This document shows, one piece after another, positions 20,501 through 32,416 of a DNA stretch of 64,000 nucleotides. This stretch comes from Norana najaformis (Eukaryota > Annelida > Clitellata > Crassiclitellata > Hormogastridae). The translations under genes and the position numbers were made by a program. The notes under the pieces are model-generated. The model was not told where the DNA came from. It was given only the letters and a program-made list of their open reading frames with translations, and did no database searches. Location of the stretch: assembly GCA_964023275.1 (NCBI GenBank), contig OZ029915.1, positions 32,591,989-32,655,988 of the forward strand. The letters run 5' to 3'. Position 1 is the first letter of the stretch. Every line of letters starts with the position of its first letter.

Positions 20501-23500
20501 TATTTTGCACAGCCACTTTACATGCTGAATGAATATTATAACGTGCACATGTTTACACTGACACTTAAAAGGAACCTCAGATGTCATGACAGTATTTGTT
20601 TACACTGACACTTAAAAGCTAGTGAAATATGTTAAGGCTGCTTTGGGTTAAGGTGCATTTGCATTAACTTACATAGATTTATATTGGTTTATGTGCAGAA
20701 TTGTTACACATTATTTCAGAGCTTTGTTCATGTACTGTACAAGTATATGTAAACAAATGCATGTGGTTTATGTACACACGCATGTAACATACATGCATGA
20801 ATAGAAATTTAAGTGCTTACGAATATAGCATAATTGCTTGAATACTTTTTATGACAAAAATATGATCGATATTTTTTACAAATATAGTAAGTTGTGGCTA
20901 CAGATATTTTGCCTGGATAAACCAGTCATGTAACCTCACACTTATCAGGGAATTTCTTGCTTGCAGGGGAACATATTCTCACATACTGAATTATCTCACA
21001 TACTGTTGACTTTTTTAAGATTCTGAATTATCTCACATACTATTGACTTTTTAAGTTCAAGCTGTATTACAGCCATATTTTGAATTTAATCCTTCCAGGT
21101 GCTAATGTCCTTGGTAATCACCTCTTAGTTCCTGTTTGAGAATCATCTTAACCCTTTGTTTGTTCTTTGACTGGGATTGTTTTGTGGGGTTTTGTTGTGA
21201 CCCTGCATTTGCCGATTTGCTACATGTAAGCGTGTGCATTTTCATTTGCAGAACAAATTTCTGCTGCTCCAGAGATGACTGCAGAGACTGAAGATGTCAA
21301 TGTGCCAGGTGATAAAATTGTGGCTGATGAAGTGCCCGAAAAACCTGATGAAGCTGTACCTATGGCCACAGGTACCAAGTCTGATTTGTGCTTAAGCATT
21401 AGGGGTGCAGTTGATTATTGTTAAGGATGCAGTGTGATATTACATTTAAAAAATTGAAATTCAAGATGGTTGCTTTGAAGATTGAATGGATGGATGAATT
21501 AGTATGTGCCTAAGTTGTAAACAATGCTGGATTTCGATTAATGACATCATTCCCATACTCCTGACCTTAGGTTAGGGTAGCTCAGTTCAGGTCTAGGAAT
21601 CGACCAGGCTTCACAGAAAGAGAGCAATTTTTTTTGAAATCTTCTATTTCAATGGCAGAGTTGTAATTACTTTGCAGTGCTTATTTTCCTTAAAGGTATA
21701 GGTGAAGACTTTGTAACTACCAATGTAGTTAGACTTTCTTAAGGTACTAAAAATATTTTAATTGTAACTGAATAATTTGATTGAATAAAGAACTGACTGC
21801 TAGGTCACTGTTGCCATTCTAGGCTCTAGTATTTCATTAATTTGACTGTTCTTGGCAGTGCGGAAAGCATGCAAACCAACAGATTAACTAATTAGCTAGC
21901 TATAAGAAACTAAGAGATGTCTATGAATGGTTATTTGCAGCTGAGGAGGAAAGTCTTCCAGAAGAAAGCATTGTACCAGCAACACTGAATGATGAAGTTC
22001 CATCAGAATCACCAAACGATCAGGTCACAACTGAAGAAGAACTTGTTCCAGAAGAAACAAAAGAGGTAGGTAGCATAACTAATTTAATATAATAATCTAA
22101 TGACTATGTAATCTATAGCATGATTATCATAATATACAGAGTTCCATCAATCAGTGGTTGCTTCTAGAGTAGTCGTAGACAAATCGTAATCCTTTAGAGA
22201 AGCCCAAGTCAAACTCATAGGTCAGATGTCTGCATAACTGATCTAATGAAAACTCATTCAAAAACAGGATGGTTTTGAGTTTAAATAGTTACTGTTTCAA
22301 ATTTTGTAAAATTTAAATAAAATTATGCATGAGTGTGATATTTTAAAAATTTTCAGCAGTATTTGCCACTTTGAAAAACTAGGGCTATAACTGTGAGGAC
22401 ACTGTACATGTATTTTATGGCATGCTTACTGTTTAGCTGATCTCATTATGTGGTTTGGGACAAGCACTTGTGGTGTCAAATCTGTTTCTTCTTTTTTATT
22501 GGTTTTTAATTCCATGCTGTGACATAAAAGCATTCTTTTTGTAAAGACTTCCAAAGCATTTTTCTTTCTGCTGTTTTCAGGTGACTGAAGAGTCTTCACA
22601 GTCATCAAGCAAAAAGGTAAACGCAATGAATAAACAAAATGGCTAATTACATAAAACTTTACAATGCTCCATTCCTTAAATTAGTTTTGCTACATACCTA
22701 CAGAATGCTTTTTCCATTCTAAATGTTTCTGGAGTTATCCTTTGTGGAAAGTACTTTCTTCCTGAAGCGCAAACACTAATGGAATGCAGTCACCCTAAGG
22801 GGCCACCCATTAAGGATGTCTGCAAAGAGGAGGATGGAGGGGTCATTCAAATGCAGACAGAGGGGATGAGGGATTAAGTCCAATGTAGATGTCAGCATCA
22901 GAATTTGGTACGTAAGTTGTCTGAGTACAGTTTGTGCCTGAAACAACAACTTCATTCAGATTTCAATCTGATTGAAGTTGTTTCAGACAGTCTATGCTGT
23001 GTTAGATCATTAGTAGACTTGTTTGGGAGCAGCCTAAGCTGTATCACACCTTATATGTGTGTAACTGGCAAAGGGGAGGGTAAACAATTTTCTATTAATA
23101 TTTCAAATGCAGACAAGGAGGGAGGGAGATAAGTAGATTATTTTTGTGGATATCCTTTATGGATGACCCCTAGCAACCCTAACAATCAGGCTGAGTAATA
23201 TGTGTACATACATAATAAAAAAATCTTCAAGCTGTGCCTGAATTAACATGGAAAAGGCTAATCAAAGATTCTTCATTTTTTTGACCATGATTTACTTGTG
23301 GATGTCGTGTGGAGACTTCTACAGAAATGTTAACAAATGATTAATGTAAAGTAATTGACAGACGCTATAAAACGAAAACCTATAAGGTTAATTTTTTTAA
23401 ATAGTGCCATATCTGGTTATATGTTCACGTTTACATTTTCTAATAATACTATGTTCATCATTGTTTTTCTGTAGAGAAAACCAGAAGATGATGAAGAAAC

Positions 23501-25339
23501 GTCTGGTGAAGACATAAAGAAACTGAAGACTGAAGAAACATCTGCAGCCGAAGAAACCATACAACCAAACGAGGTCAATGCACCAATAGAGGAAAGTGTC
23601 CCAGCAGAAACAAAAGCTATGGACACTGTAACCAATGAAACAGAAACCAATCCTGCAGAGAATAGCATTCCAGAAGTTCCAGAAGTGTCTGAACCAAAGC
23701 CCAGTGAGGAAGACATCACCGATGCTCCAGTGGAGAAGGAAGAGGCTGAGGTGGTCAATAACAAAGAGGAAGAAAAGGATCTGAGTGAGAACAAGGAGAA
23801 CGTGATTGACGAAACCATTAGCAATGGAACTACAGAGAAGGAGGCTACTAAGACAGTCGAGTCTGTTGAGGAAGAGGCTGTAAAGGTTAGCTTATGGCAT
23901 TCTAGCCTCAGTATCACTGTAGTCTCACTCTTCGACTGTAATTTCTATTCTTAATTCCCGGACCTAGCACTATTCAGTTAGATCATCTGACTGCCTTTTT
24001 TCTGGTTATACCAAAACTAGAACTATTCTTGGTCAATGAGCTTTTTGGATGACTGGACCTCAATTTAGAAACTCTCTCCCTTCGTTTCTTCATTCTGCTG
24101 AGTCTCATGTCATTTCAGTCTCAACTTAAGACTTGCTTCTTTCATATGGCTTAGACACCACAGGCTCTATTTCAGTGGACTGACCTGGATTTTGACCTCA
24201 CTGTGGCTTGGTTTTTGTGCACCAGTGGTTTATGCCTTGTGCATTGGATTCCAGTTCTATGCTGATTAGTGGTAATAACAATAAGTAACTTATAAGAAAG
24301 TATCATTAATGTTAGACCATTGGCTTTCTGTTCAGCAAAGGATTTGTTTCAGTTGGTGCTTATAAAACATTGAACTCTGGCCAACTACAATGCTAAAATC
24401 AGTCCTCATTCCGCATACTTACTCTACAAGGTCATCTGTCAGATTTCTGTGATCGTATCAAAGACTAAAACTGTTATCGTTGAACAAGCTTTTTCGTTTG
24501 ATGGACCTAGATTTTGGAACTTCCTGTATCTGTTCATTCTGCTCAGTTGCTTGTGTCATTTTGTTCTCAACTTAAGACATACCTTTTTCAAACTGCTTAT
24601 CCACCACAGGCTGGTCTTCTGTCTTAGTGGATTGACTTGGATATTGATCTTATTGGCTTTGGTGTGCATTAGGCTGATGCTTGTGCATTAGACTCTGGCT
24701 TGATAGACCTTGCAGATTACTTATTCACTTATTTACCAGTGGGTGTGTGGTGTATTCCTGCTATGAGCATTTCTTGTACTACTGATTGTTCCATAGTATC
24801 GGAAAATTGCTTTAACATATTCATAAAAATTGAAATACAGTGTTAAGTAATGTAATTTGACATCTAAACAGCACTACTTAAAGGAAAGGAAAATTTATAA
24901 CCTATCAAACAAGATGCTTTTCAGGCTTTTATGGAACGATGTGAAGGCTCAAGGAGTCTCATCCTAAGTTACTTGGCAGTTTGCTGCCTGGCAAGAACAA
25001 GCAAATCGCTCTCCAAGGGGGACCAAAGAAACCTGGGACCTGAATGATATTACTGCTTAGTATCTGAGGTTGTCAGCTTATGTAATTATGATCCCCAATG
25101 AATGGAACAGTGATTTTAAAAAGTAGGTGAGAAATTCATTTTGTTAACATAGGTGGATCTGGCAGGTAAAGCATACTTGCATGCACCTGGCCTTGTAGAG
25201 GAGGCTGTACTATAGTTACAACTATGTTTAGTCCTTTTTCATTTGTGCTACTGTTACAAATGTTTTTTTTCAGGTTCCTGCTGCAAAGACTCTAGACGAG
25301 ACAGAACAGCCAAAAGAAGCAGAAGTGGTTTCCTCGTAA
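17540..25339 (+). CDS. Acidic, intrinsically disordered, probably nuclear protein (7 coding exons)
   Basis: Exons: 17540-17559, 19519-19580, 21252-21371, 21941-22065, 22581-22616, 23475-23885 and 25274-25339. All introns are GT-AG, phases agree at each junction, and the total is 279 residues plus TAA. It starts MAESAEREVVEEK and is dominated by Glu, Thr, Pro, Ser, Ala and Val, with no predicted fold, Cys or Trp. The only basic patches are KKRK (about 120-123) and KKLK (136-139), separated by an acidic EDDEETSGED stretch, resembling a bipartite nuclear localisation signal. The family is not recognised; acidic nuclear chaperone-type proteins have a similar composition, but that is not evidence of homology. 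Repeats fill introns 4-6. The gene converges on tektin-2. Confidence 0.8.
19621..19626 (-). promoter_or_regulatory. Minus-strand polyadenylation signal AATAAA
   Basis: It lies 76 bp past the stop of the antisense ORF at 19702-20142 and could terminate it. A single hexamer is weak evidence in AT-rich sequence. Confidence 0.35.
19702..20142 (-). CDS. Hypothetical antisense ORF nested in an intron
   Basis: 146 codons on the minus strand inside intron 2 of the acidic-protein gene. The first ATG is codon 8 (about 20121). The sequence is protein-like: charged and aromatic residues are spread evenly, with WKHVRINFSQTKQRPSQINF, SEAIRQRRLDNTKVPSTFPAYF, SQGWWVKPVGPSV and a CPDCK pair near the end. No family was recognised. 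An AATAAA follows 76 bp after the stop. It could be a small nested gene, a processed retrocopy or a chance ORF; length and composition favour one of the first two. Confidence 0.4.
   Translation of the reverse strand: MLHRQSYMMLHDDVSKKDRQFNPYQVWQQTSSMSTFGKNNFKVMYRCTKSELWKHVRINFSQTKQRPSQINFVSEAIRQRRLDNTKVPSTFPAYFIYQMQQSQGWWVKPVGPSVIDTNLTKNTTGEKCPDCKLKDVDQGALLPKAH
22090..22290 (-). repeat. LINE family F1 3' remnant
   Basis: Plus strand begins ATCTAATGACTATGTAATC and includes TTCCATCAATCAGTGG, the inverted counterpart of the F1 tail seen at 14603-14700. It lies in intron 4 of the acidic-protein gene. Confidence 0.45.
22798..23171. mobile_element. MITE family M1, copy 1, with terminal inverted repeats
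   Basis: The left end AGGGGCCACCCATTAAGGAT and the inverted right end AGGGGTCATCCATAAAGGAT match over about 23 bp. It is 374 bp with no coding capacity, in intron 5 of the acidic-protein gene. It contains a near-perfect internal hairpin at 22938-22987 (TGAAACAACAACTTCATTCA pairing with TGATTGAAGTTGTTTCA). Copies 2 and 3 are at 26264-26600 and 43520-43888. Confidence 0.65.
24000..24720 (+). mobile_element. Two degenerate LINE 3' fragments in tandem
   Basis: Frames with GPQFRNSLPSFLHSAES (about 24050) and FSFDGPRFWNFLYLFILLS (24494-24550), followed by LKT/LRHT and a shared UTR (GACCTGGATTTTGACCTCA ... GGATATTGATCTTATTGGC), show two related CR1/L2-type C-terminal remnants in intron 6. A shorter relative is at 30820-30960. 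Confidence 0.6.
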
Positions 25340-25763
25340 AAGACTGGGCATCTTTTGTCTTGTGATAAACTCACTGCAGTTATGATGAAAACTGAAGAAG
25401 ATTTAAGTCTTAATATGTGACATCTACTTGTGTTTTATGTTTTGTGTACAACATGCATTGTAATTTGTACTAATACCAAGTACAGAACTGCAGTGTGAAT
25501 GTCTATGATTGTTATAGGATCTCGTATCAGAAACAGTTTTAGCGAAGAACGCGATGTACCGTACTTATTTGGTGTTTTACTCATGCATGTTCATTATTTT
25601 TCTTTAGCGATATTCAAGCTTTGGCAGAAAACTTCATTTGCGGTTTTTGTAATTAGCATATTAATCAAAGACAAGAAGTAATAGAAATCTTGCCAGGAAG
25701 GAACAAAAAGTCTTCAGTGCATGCACATTGAACCTCTGATGAAACTGCTTCAAAAACAATTTT

Positions 25764-25769
25764 TTTATT
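25764..25769 (-). promoter_or_regulatory. Polyadenylation signal for tektin-2
   Basis: AATAAA on the minus strand, 136 bp past the tektin-2 stop codon. The converging + strand gene ends at 25339, so the two 3' UTRs can lie back to back within about 560 bp. Confidence 0.55.
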
Positions 25770-25904
25770 CCTTTTAAATTTAAGAGTTGAGATAAGTTTT
25801 AAAATGTTTTTGTGCTGGCTTGTTGCCCTTTGGTGCACAGTGTGAAGCATTTTCTCGGTATTAATCACTGCCAATGCTCGACACATTTAAAATTGGCAGT
25901 TTGT

Positions 25905-28900
25905 TTAGAAAGCAAGAATCTCGCTTTTTTCACGTGATCCTCCAACTATGGTCATGTTTCTTTCGGTGACAGTGAGTGGGTGAGCAGGTTCCATTTTGAC
26001 ACGTGATGCCAGACATTGACGATCAATGTTTAGGGCTGTTATCTTGTTTTGTATGTCTTGGTTGAGGCGATGGAGATTCTTCTCCAGGCAATCGAGGGCA
26101 TGTCTGAAAAAAAAACGTTTTTTAGGTATGGCTTTCCGACATCAGAACTGATGTTTTACGAAGATAGCACAGAAACTCAGAAAAGTCATTTCTAAGTTTT
26201 TAAACTACAAATTTGGTCAGTCAGACAGTCTAAATATAGTATCTGTACAGCTGAAGATGAATTAGGAGGCGTCCATTAAGGACTTCTGCACCCAAATTCA
26301 GACAAGCGACAGGGGATTATGCCCAATGAGGATGTCTGCATCAAATTTGGTACACAGTCATTTCAGCACAGCTTGTACCTAAAGCACCAACTTTCAGTCT
26401 TTACTGTATTGGATTTCTAAGGGTCCCTTGCATGATGCAGCAGTGTCAAAGTACCCTATCCCATTTCACAATTAGCCCAGCAAGATCACAGCTTGGCCTA
26501 ATCTGGGCCTTTGTGCTCTGCTGGAATGCGGATGTCTGCACAGGGTGACAGAAAAGGGTAATGCCAGTGGAGGCAAGGGAAAGAGCGGGTACAAAGTAGG
26601 TACTTTTTTGTTTGAGGACAGGTTTTGTTGATTGCATTACCATAGGTGGTGAAAACAGGCTAGTATTAAATTTATTGTCCCCTGTTGATTACATTCAAGC
26701 ACAAACATGGCTTTCAAACGTGGCTCAGGTGACTGTAACTGTAAACTCGAGATTTCTATAGCACCCAAATAAGCCAAGTCACGAGAATCACAGGCGCTCA
26801 GTCATAACAAAGTCGATAGGCATGTTAGGGCAGACAGGCAGTCAGACGGCTACAGTGGCTGGTGTTGGGAATTGGAGCGGCAAGACAGATAAGAGTAAAC
26901 AGGATAGGATCTGTAGAAGAGAAGTGTTTTCACTGCTGAGTGAAAGACCTGCACAGAGGTTGAAAGGGGTGAATTGTTGGTGAGTTCGTAGGGTGGGTCA
27001 GATAAATGTCGTTATTTTGGTGCCAGAGTGGTTGAATGACTATGGCTATGAAGGAATTTCCAAATTTTAAGGATGAGATGACAGCAGGGCTGATAAATGT
27101 TAGGGCAGAAAAGGAGTGGTCAGAATGGAGATAGGAGGGTTGGGAGTCTTGTGTGGGGGTCAAAAGCATTTCCAGTAGGGTGCCACATTCTGGGAATCCA
27201 CCATGCATGTGTCTGGTCTGAGGGGTGCTGGTGTACAACCAAGAGGGGTGTGGGGGCATACCACCTCCTTGTCTATAGCTAAACCCGCCACTGCAGTCGG
27301 CCACCTCATGATGATGATGGTAGATATGTACATTTGCTACTGGGCGACTCTGACCAGTCACATAACCTGACACTATGTGTCGCCAGCATAAGTCTAAACC
27401 ACAGTGATTACATTATTTTTGTCACTTTCACAGTCCCCCATTTTGCAGTGCCTGCAAGTGACTTAACAGCACCAACTTTTCGCCTCTTTCTTTAGGAGTG
27501 GTCCCACTAGTACTGGCGTCTAGTCAGAGTACTGGCTGGCCACAGCCAGAGTACTCTGATCAGTTGAATACTTCAAACATAACCGCATATAAGTTAAAGA
27601 AAACTGTTTCCAGCTTGACTACCTGTGTTGTGCAGTTTATTTCTGTCAACGTCTTAAAAGCCCTGTTCCTTAAGCCTTAATGTCGAACCCATTCTCTGAT
27701 ACTGTGTTTTCCTATGCATTTTCTCAACTTTTGCCTCGCAGGTTTTGTTTAATGGTCGTGCTCAGTATAATCGTAAACTCCAAATTTCTAAAGCGCTCCT
27801 TAAAAGCTAAGCGCAGGACACAAGCTTATTCTCAAGCGCTGCGTCAAGTCAGTGGGGTTGTTCAAAGATGCCATGTCAAGAACCAAGTCCAGTTGCCAGA
27901 AGACCAGAGAGAGAAGGGGAAAGGAGCTGTTAGGGTGGACTGTATTTAAGCTGAGAGAAATGAGGAAGGTATAACTTTGCAGCACATGCTGCAAGCAGTA
28001 TACAGTCTTGTAAGTCTACAAACTCTGCATTGCCTACAGACTACAGCGACTGCCGGTCTGGATCAGCTGGGCGTCTTGAAAATGTGTAACCCTCTGTAGA
28101 TCAAAAGTCAAATAAGCGAAGCTAGCGATCTCACTGAGTGCACTGGGAATCGTCTGCAAACAGTCAAGGCTCCACGAAACAGTAATGAGATACAGTTGTA
28201 GGTGGCACTTACTGGGCCTGGCGTAGTTTGTCTTCGAGCGCCTTGAGACTGGCGTCCAGCTGTTTGACTTCGTCCGTCATTCCGAACTGGACGTTGTCAT
28301 GGCACATCTCTTCACTCGGGCGGTTGATCCGGTTTTCAAGGCGTGACTGGGCGACCTTGGTGACCTTGTTGTTGTAGCGGATACATGTCTGGAGACGGTT
28401 GATCTCAGCCTCCACTTCCGCTATCTCTTCCTCCGTCTGCAACAGAAAACAGTTGCTTCCAGTAAATCTATCGCTCAATTGGCTAATTCTGTGGGCCAGC
28501 AGCATTTACTCAATAGGTGGAAACAATATTATGAGCATATATTTGACATCTGTTTTTGATATTATGGGAAGTGGATGGTAGGGTTTGTGAGTGTGCGGAA
28601 TAGGAGTATGGTGGATGGAAGAATGGATGGGTTTGATGGAGAGACATAAGGTCAGAAAGACCAAAAGAAAGACCTGTTTCTTCTGCCACTGTAATTCATC
28701 TAGCGCCATTTCCTGTTCGTGGCTTCTCTTGCGCAGAGCGAATGCCGTGGCTGTGTGCTGAGCCAAAAGGTCATTGGCTGTCTGCTGCATCGTTTGGTGA
28801 ATCGCCTCTCGGATTCGAACTGAGTTGGCGATCTCCGTGTCAGCCCTCGTCTGGTTGAAGAGGCAAAAGTCCTCCCACTGCTGCACCGTCAGCGTCCTAG

Positions 28901-30700
28901 AATCATCAACAACTTAATAACTCAATGATAATCAAGTTTTGCCACTTAACACATTACTTACTCTTTCATTTCCTGTTCCGTGTTTTCCTTTTCCAATTTG
29001 GTCCGTGACACATCCACATTAGTTGGACCTAAATTGGGCCCATAGCTGGCCACCAGTGGCTCAGTGTAGGCCTGCTATGGGTCCAGTAGACGTGGCTGTC
29101 TTGATACACGATGTGAAATTTATATTTCCAAGATTGAAAATGGACAATGTGCATTTCACACTGAGGAGCATCTATTAATAGTATGACTAATAGTATGAAG
29201 AGTCAATGGAGAATGCCAAGCTCATGCTAAACTTAATGAGCTTTGTTTATTCAGGGTATGAAAGAGTGGAGGGTATGGCACCCAGTCCAAAATGTGGGGA
29301 TATGTGTAAGTGCCTGCTTCTGCATAGCAGTGCTGAAAATCATGCAACTGAGGGTATATAGCTGTCTTTGAGGAGTTTATGCCTGTGGATCATCCAAATA
29401 CTACATTCCTGTCACATAATGTGGCTTTTGCAAGTGTGTCTGTCTTGTACTGCATGTTCAAGAGTGACTCAGCCTTGCTGCTTCAGCGCCTGCTTCTGCA
29501 TAGTAGTGCTCTGTGTTAATATGTTTGAGTGAAGTGCGTGCATGACCCATCCTTGACCCAACTGACCCTTTAGGGACTCTGGTGGCATCTGGTTTGAACG
29601 TGATTCCAGCTGAGTCATCAGTGAGGTTGTACTGGTCTACATCAATGTCCAGGGTGATGTTCTTGTCCTGAAGGTTGGCCAACGTGTTCTTGCGCACATC
29701 CTGCAGGACGCACAGATGCTCGAAGGCATCGTCTATCTTCGCCTGCAGCTGAAGCTTAATTGCCTCCAGCAGCTCACGCTCCTGCAAGACCACACGACGT
29801 TCTTGTCAGCACAGTTACTTTAAAAAGGAGTCAATTCGCGATTCTAGGCCAACCACACAGGACAGAGAATCTGCTTCAGGACCGCTTGGCAGCATTACGC
29901 CAATGCTTTGGGATGAGCAACTGCATTTTCTTTAGACTCAGCAAATCATTGTACGTGTTTCTCAAGCCCTTCAGCATGATTATACCACTTATTCAATTGA
30001 GCCTTCTTGTCCTTAATCAGCTCTAAACTCCCCACACTTGCAGATTTAAGCCCAGCATCACATTGCAGGTCCTACAAATAAGGGTATAACTTCTTCAAAG
30101 TCAACTCCTACAGGATTACACAAACTGCCACACAGAATTTTAATTAATAATTTATTAAGCTTTGAGAGGATACCTTGTTTACAGATCTGGACTCCTATAG
30201 TTTTGTCTGTATATCAGACTTGACTGATTGGATCGTATTAGATTAGAAGGAAACAATATTTCTGATTAATGCATTCCGCTCACCTTAAACAGCTGGTCCT
30301 CGACCTCGTCCTCGACCACTTCGATGTCCTGCCTGCCCTCTCGTAGCACAAGGTTCTCGATGTTGATGTGGTTGGCCAGGTTGACCTGAGCCACAAGTGC
30401 CAGTTCCATTTCATCTTTGGCATCAGACAGGCCGCCGATCTCATGATCGAGCTTTTCCAGCGTCCTTTCCATCACGGCCTTCAGGTGTTTGATGTGGGTG
30501 ACACGGTCGGCCAGTCGAGCGTTGTTGTCCAGTTGGTCCCATTTTGTCCGGTTGTTTGTCTCATTGCGAAGGAAACGTGCCTCCTGGCGTGTGTCGTGTG
30601 CGGCACCTCGCTCTCGTTCAGCATTTGTCACCAGGGAATAGTTGGCCGTAAACCAGTCGCCTGTGTTGAACCTAGCCGAAGTCTTTTTATAGGTCGCCAT
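25905..30700 (-). CDS. TEKT2: Tektin-2 (tektin B1 type), complete, 5 coding exons
   Basis: Exons on the minus strand: 30284-30700, 29567-29781, 28674-28896, 28213-28436 and 25905-26103. All introns are GT-AG with matching phase, giving 425 residues plus TAA, close to the roughly 430 usual for tektin-2. The protein is mostly coiled coil. Exon 1 has TGDWFTANYSLVTNAERERG and RNETNNRTKWDQLDNNARLADR; exons 2-3 have FEHLCVLQDVRKNTL, PDATRVPKG and VQQWEDFCLFNQTRADTEI. The tektin signature appears as RPSEEMCHD (324-332), modified from the usual RPNVELCRD. Tektins are filaments inside the A-tubule of axonemal doublets; tektin-2 is needed for ciliary and flagellar motility. An acceptor-like TTGTTTCAG sits one base before the ATG, so a non-coding upstream exon is likely. 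Intron 4 holds several mobile elements. Confidence 0.95.
26264..26600. mobile_element. MITE family M1, copy 2 (right end lost)
   Basis: Starts AGGAGGCGTCCATTAAGGAC and shares the internal ATGCCCAATGAGGATGTCTG, AATTTGGTA and GCACCAACTTTCAG blocks with copies 1 and 3. No matching right terminal repeat was found. It lies in tektin-2 intron 4. Confidence 0.5.
26740..27080 (-). mobile_element. LINE family F2, 3' fragment
   Basis: Plus strand starts AACTGTAAACTCGAGATTTC then CACCCAAATAAGCCAAGTCAC, the inverted F2 tail, followed by the UTR and a degraded C-terminal region (GAATTGTTGGTGAGTTCGTA, as at 32680-32700). Located in tektin-2 intron 4. Confidence 0.55.
27127..27293 (-). mobile_element. Element starting CAGTGGCGG (hAT-like end), shared with 52211-52393
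   Basis: On the minus strand it begins CAGTGGCGGGTTTAGCTATA and includes CTCTTGGTTGT ... CAGACCAGACACATGCATGG ... GGAAATGCT, matching 52211-52345 on the + strand. CAGTGGCG is a frequent terminus of hAT-type elements; the superfamily is inference. Confidence 0.45.
27771..27965 (-). repeat. F2-related repeat, mirror copy of 38757-38970
   Basis: Plus strand runs AATCGTAAACTCCAAATTTC to GTGGACTGTATTTAAGCTGA. The same sequence in opposite orientation is at 38757-38970, including ACCAGAGAGAGAAG and GCTTAAACACAACCCACCCT. The two form an inverted pair 11 kb apart. Confidence 0.6.
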
Positions 30701-31159
30701 GCTGAAACAACTCCTATATAATTATAAGCATGGCTTGAATGTAGTACAAAATGTGACGTAATGTAAAATGGCATCTAAAATATAATACAAAATGCGAGAA
30801 TGCATAACGGAACCTAAACTTACCTTTTTCAAATTGCTTTTTCACCATAGGCTGCCTTTGTGTTGTGGGCTGACCTTCTGGATATTGACCTGATCGTGGC
30901 TTAGCTTTGGCATGCTATCGGGTTGATGCCATATGTAGTAGACACTGGCATGTTAGAAGTTACTAATAACAATTACATAAAATGTAGTACAAAAAGCAAG
31001 GGAATGCAAAATGCAATCTAACTTTAGGCACTAAACAAATAGCCAGATACATACATAGTCAGGTATGTACAAATTAAGAACAGCCAATTTACCAGTAAAT
31101 TGATATGAAATCATACTTGAATCTTTCTGGACACTGCCACCACACACACCTTTAACACT
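30701..31159. other. Tektin-2 upstream region with LINE remnant
   Basis: 30820-30960 (ACTTACCTTTTTCAAATTGC ... GGATATTGACCTGATCGTGG) is a short 3' remnant of the LINE type at 24000-24720. The rest shows nothing recognisable. Confidence 0.4.
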
Positions 31160-31960
31160 AGTTAACTCATCTGTCTGCAACTTAGGTGCGATCTTTGACC
31201 AAAATCTCAGTTTCTCTGATCACATTACCCATCTCTCCCACTCTTTCTTCATGCAAATCCATGACCTTTGCAGAATCCGCTCTATGCTTGACTTCAAAAC
31301 CACCACCACATCCATAGTCCATGCTAAATTAGATTATTGCAATTAACTTTTCCTGAACATAGGCTCCACCCAAATAAGCCGCATCCAAACCATTCAGAAT
31401 GCTCTTGCTCATGCTGTCACCAAAACCCCCAAACACCATCACACAACTCCTGTTCTTAAATCACTTCACTGGCTTAAAATATCTGAATGAATCAAATATA
31501 AAGTCCTATCACTTACCTACAACGCACTTCAATCCTCCCAGCCCTCCTATCTTCCTCAGTTATTTATAATCCAACCACTCCACTCAACCACTCTTATTCT
31601 GCCCTAACACTTCTCCGCCCGTGTGTCACCTCATCCTTAAAATTTGGCAATTGCTCCATAGCCATAGCTGCCACACCTCTCAGAAATAAACTCCCCCAGA
31701 ACTGTGACATACAAACTCACATAGATGCTCTACCGTTTGCAATTTCTGCATTGGCCTTTCACTCAAAACTGAAAACACTCCAATTTCACCAGTCCTATTC
31801 TGACTCCCTTCTTCCTCTTATCCCTCTTTCTGCTCCAATCCCAAACATCACCCATCATAGCTGCCATGATGTTTCTCTGGCTGACTCTTGGACCTTGATC
31901 TGGAACCTATTGATTATATTTTTAATTTCAGATATCTAGATATAATTTCCTGGTGGATAT
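31160..31960 (+). mobile_element. LINE family F2: RT C-terminus and tail, heavily decayed
   Basis: Remnants in order: LGAIFDQNLSFSDHITHLSH (about 31185), SMLDFKTTTTSIVHAKLDYC, then the C-terminal SAPIPNITHHSCHDVSLADS (31824-31885). Several stops and frameshifts interrupt it. It shows that the F2 tails elsewhere come from a CR1/L2-group LINE. Confidence 0.7.
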
Positions 31961-32416
31961 GTAACCCATTTGCCCCAACGTGCTGACCCCCTCTACTCTC
32001 CCGTCTGATGTGCTCTGCACTATTCTGCTAAAATCATATACAAACTGTGTGTCCGTGTGTGTTACTGCTATTTTGTGAATGTCTCTTACCAGATGAAAAA
32101 TCCCTGCAGTAATTATTCGATTCTAACAGGCGAGACAGTTTAAAGCTAAAGTATTTGAAGCTGAAGAAATTTAAATTTTAGAACCTCCGCAATTCCAGAG
32201 CTAAAATTAATTCTGTACACGAAGAGTCAACTATATCCTATAACATCGGTTTCTACGTCACCACAAACGCCATTGTCACGTCAACCACTCGTTCCATGCA
32301 GGTCATATACACGAACATCGATGGTCTATGATTATGATGCAGATCTATTGCTGGCGTCATTTGAAGACGTCTTTTCTAGCGCTTGAATTCCGCAGCAAAG
32401 CATAGTTGGGCTGCAT

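Noticed and set aside
22798-23171. hAT or PIF/Harbinger assignment for the M1 MITE
   Set aside because: Flanks (TAA/TAG) are compatible with a 3-bp duplication but not identical, and the termini fit neither family well.
23417-23917. 166-codon minus-strand ORF, Ser/Val/Phe-rich
   Set aside because: It is the antisense of exon 6 of the acidic-protein gene; its composition mirrors the Glu- and Thr-rich sense codons.
26930-27373. 147-codon minus-strand ORF
   Set aside because: Falls across an F2 LINE fragment and the CAGTGGCG element; the protein has no coherent domain.
30368-30721. 117-codon + strand ORF
   Set aside because: Antisense of tektin-2 exon 1.
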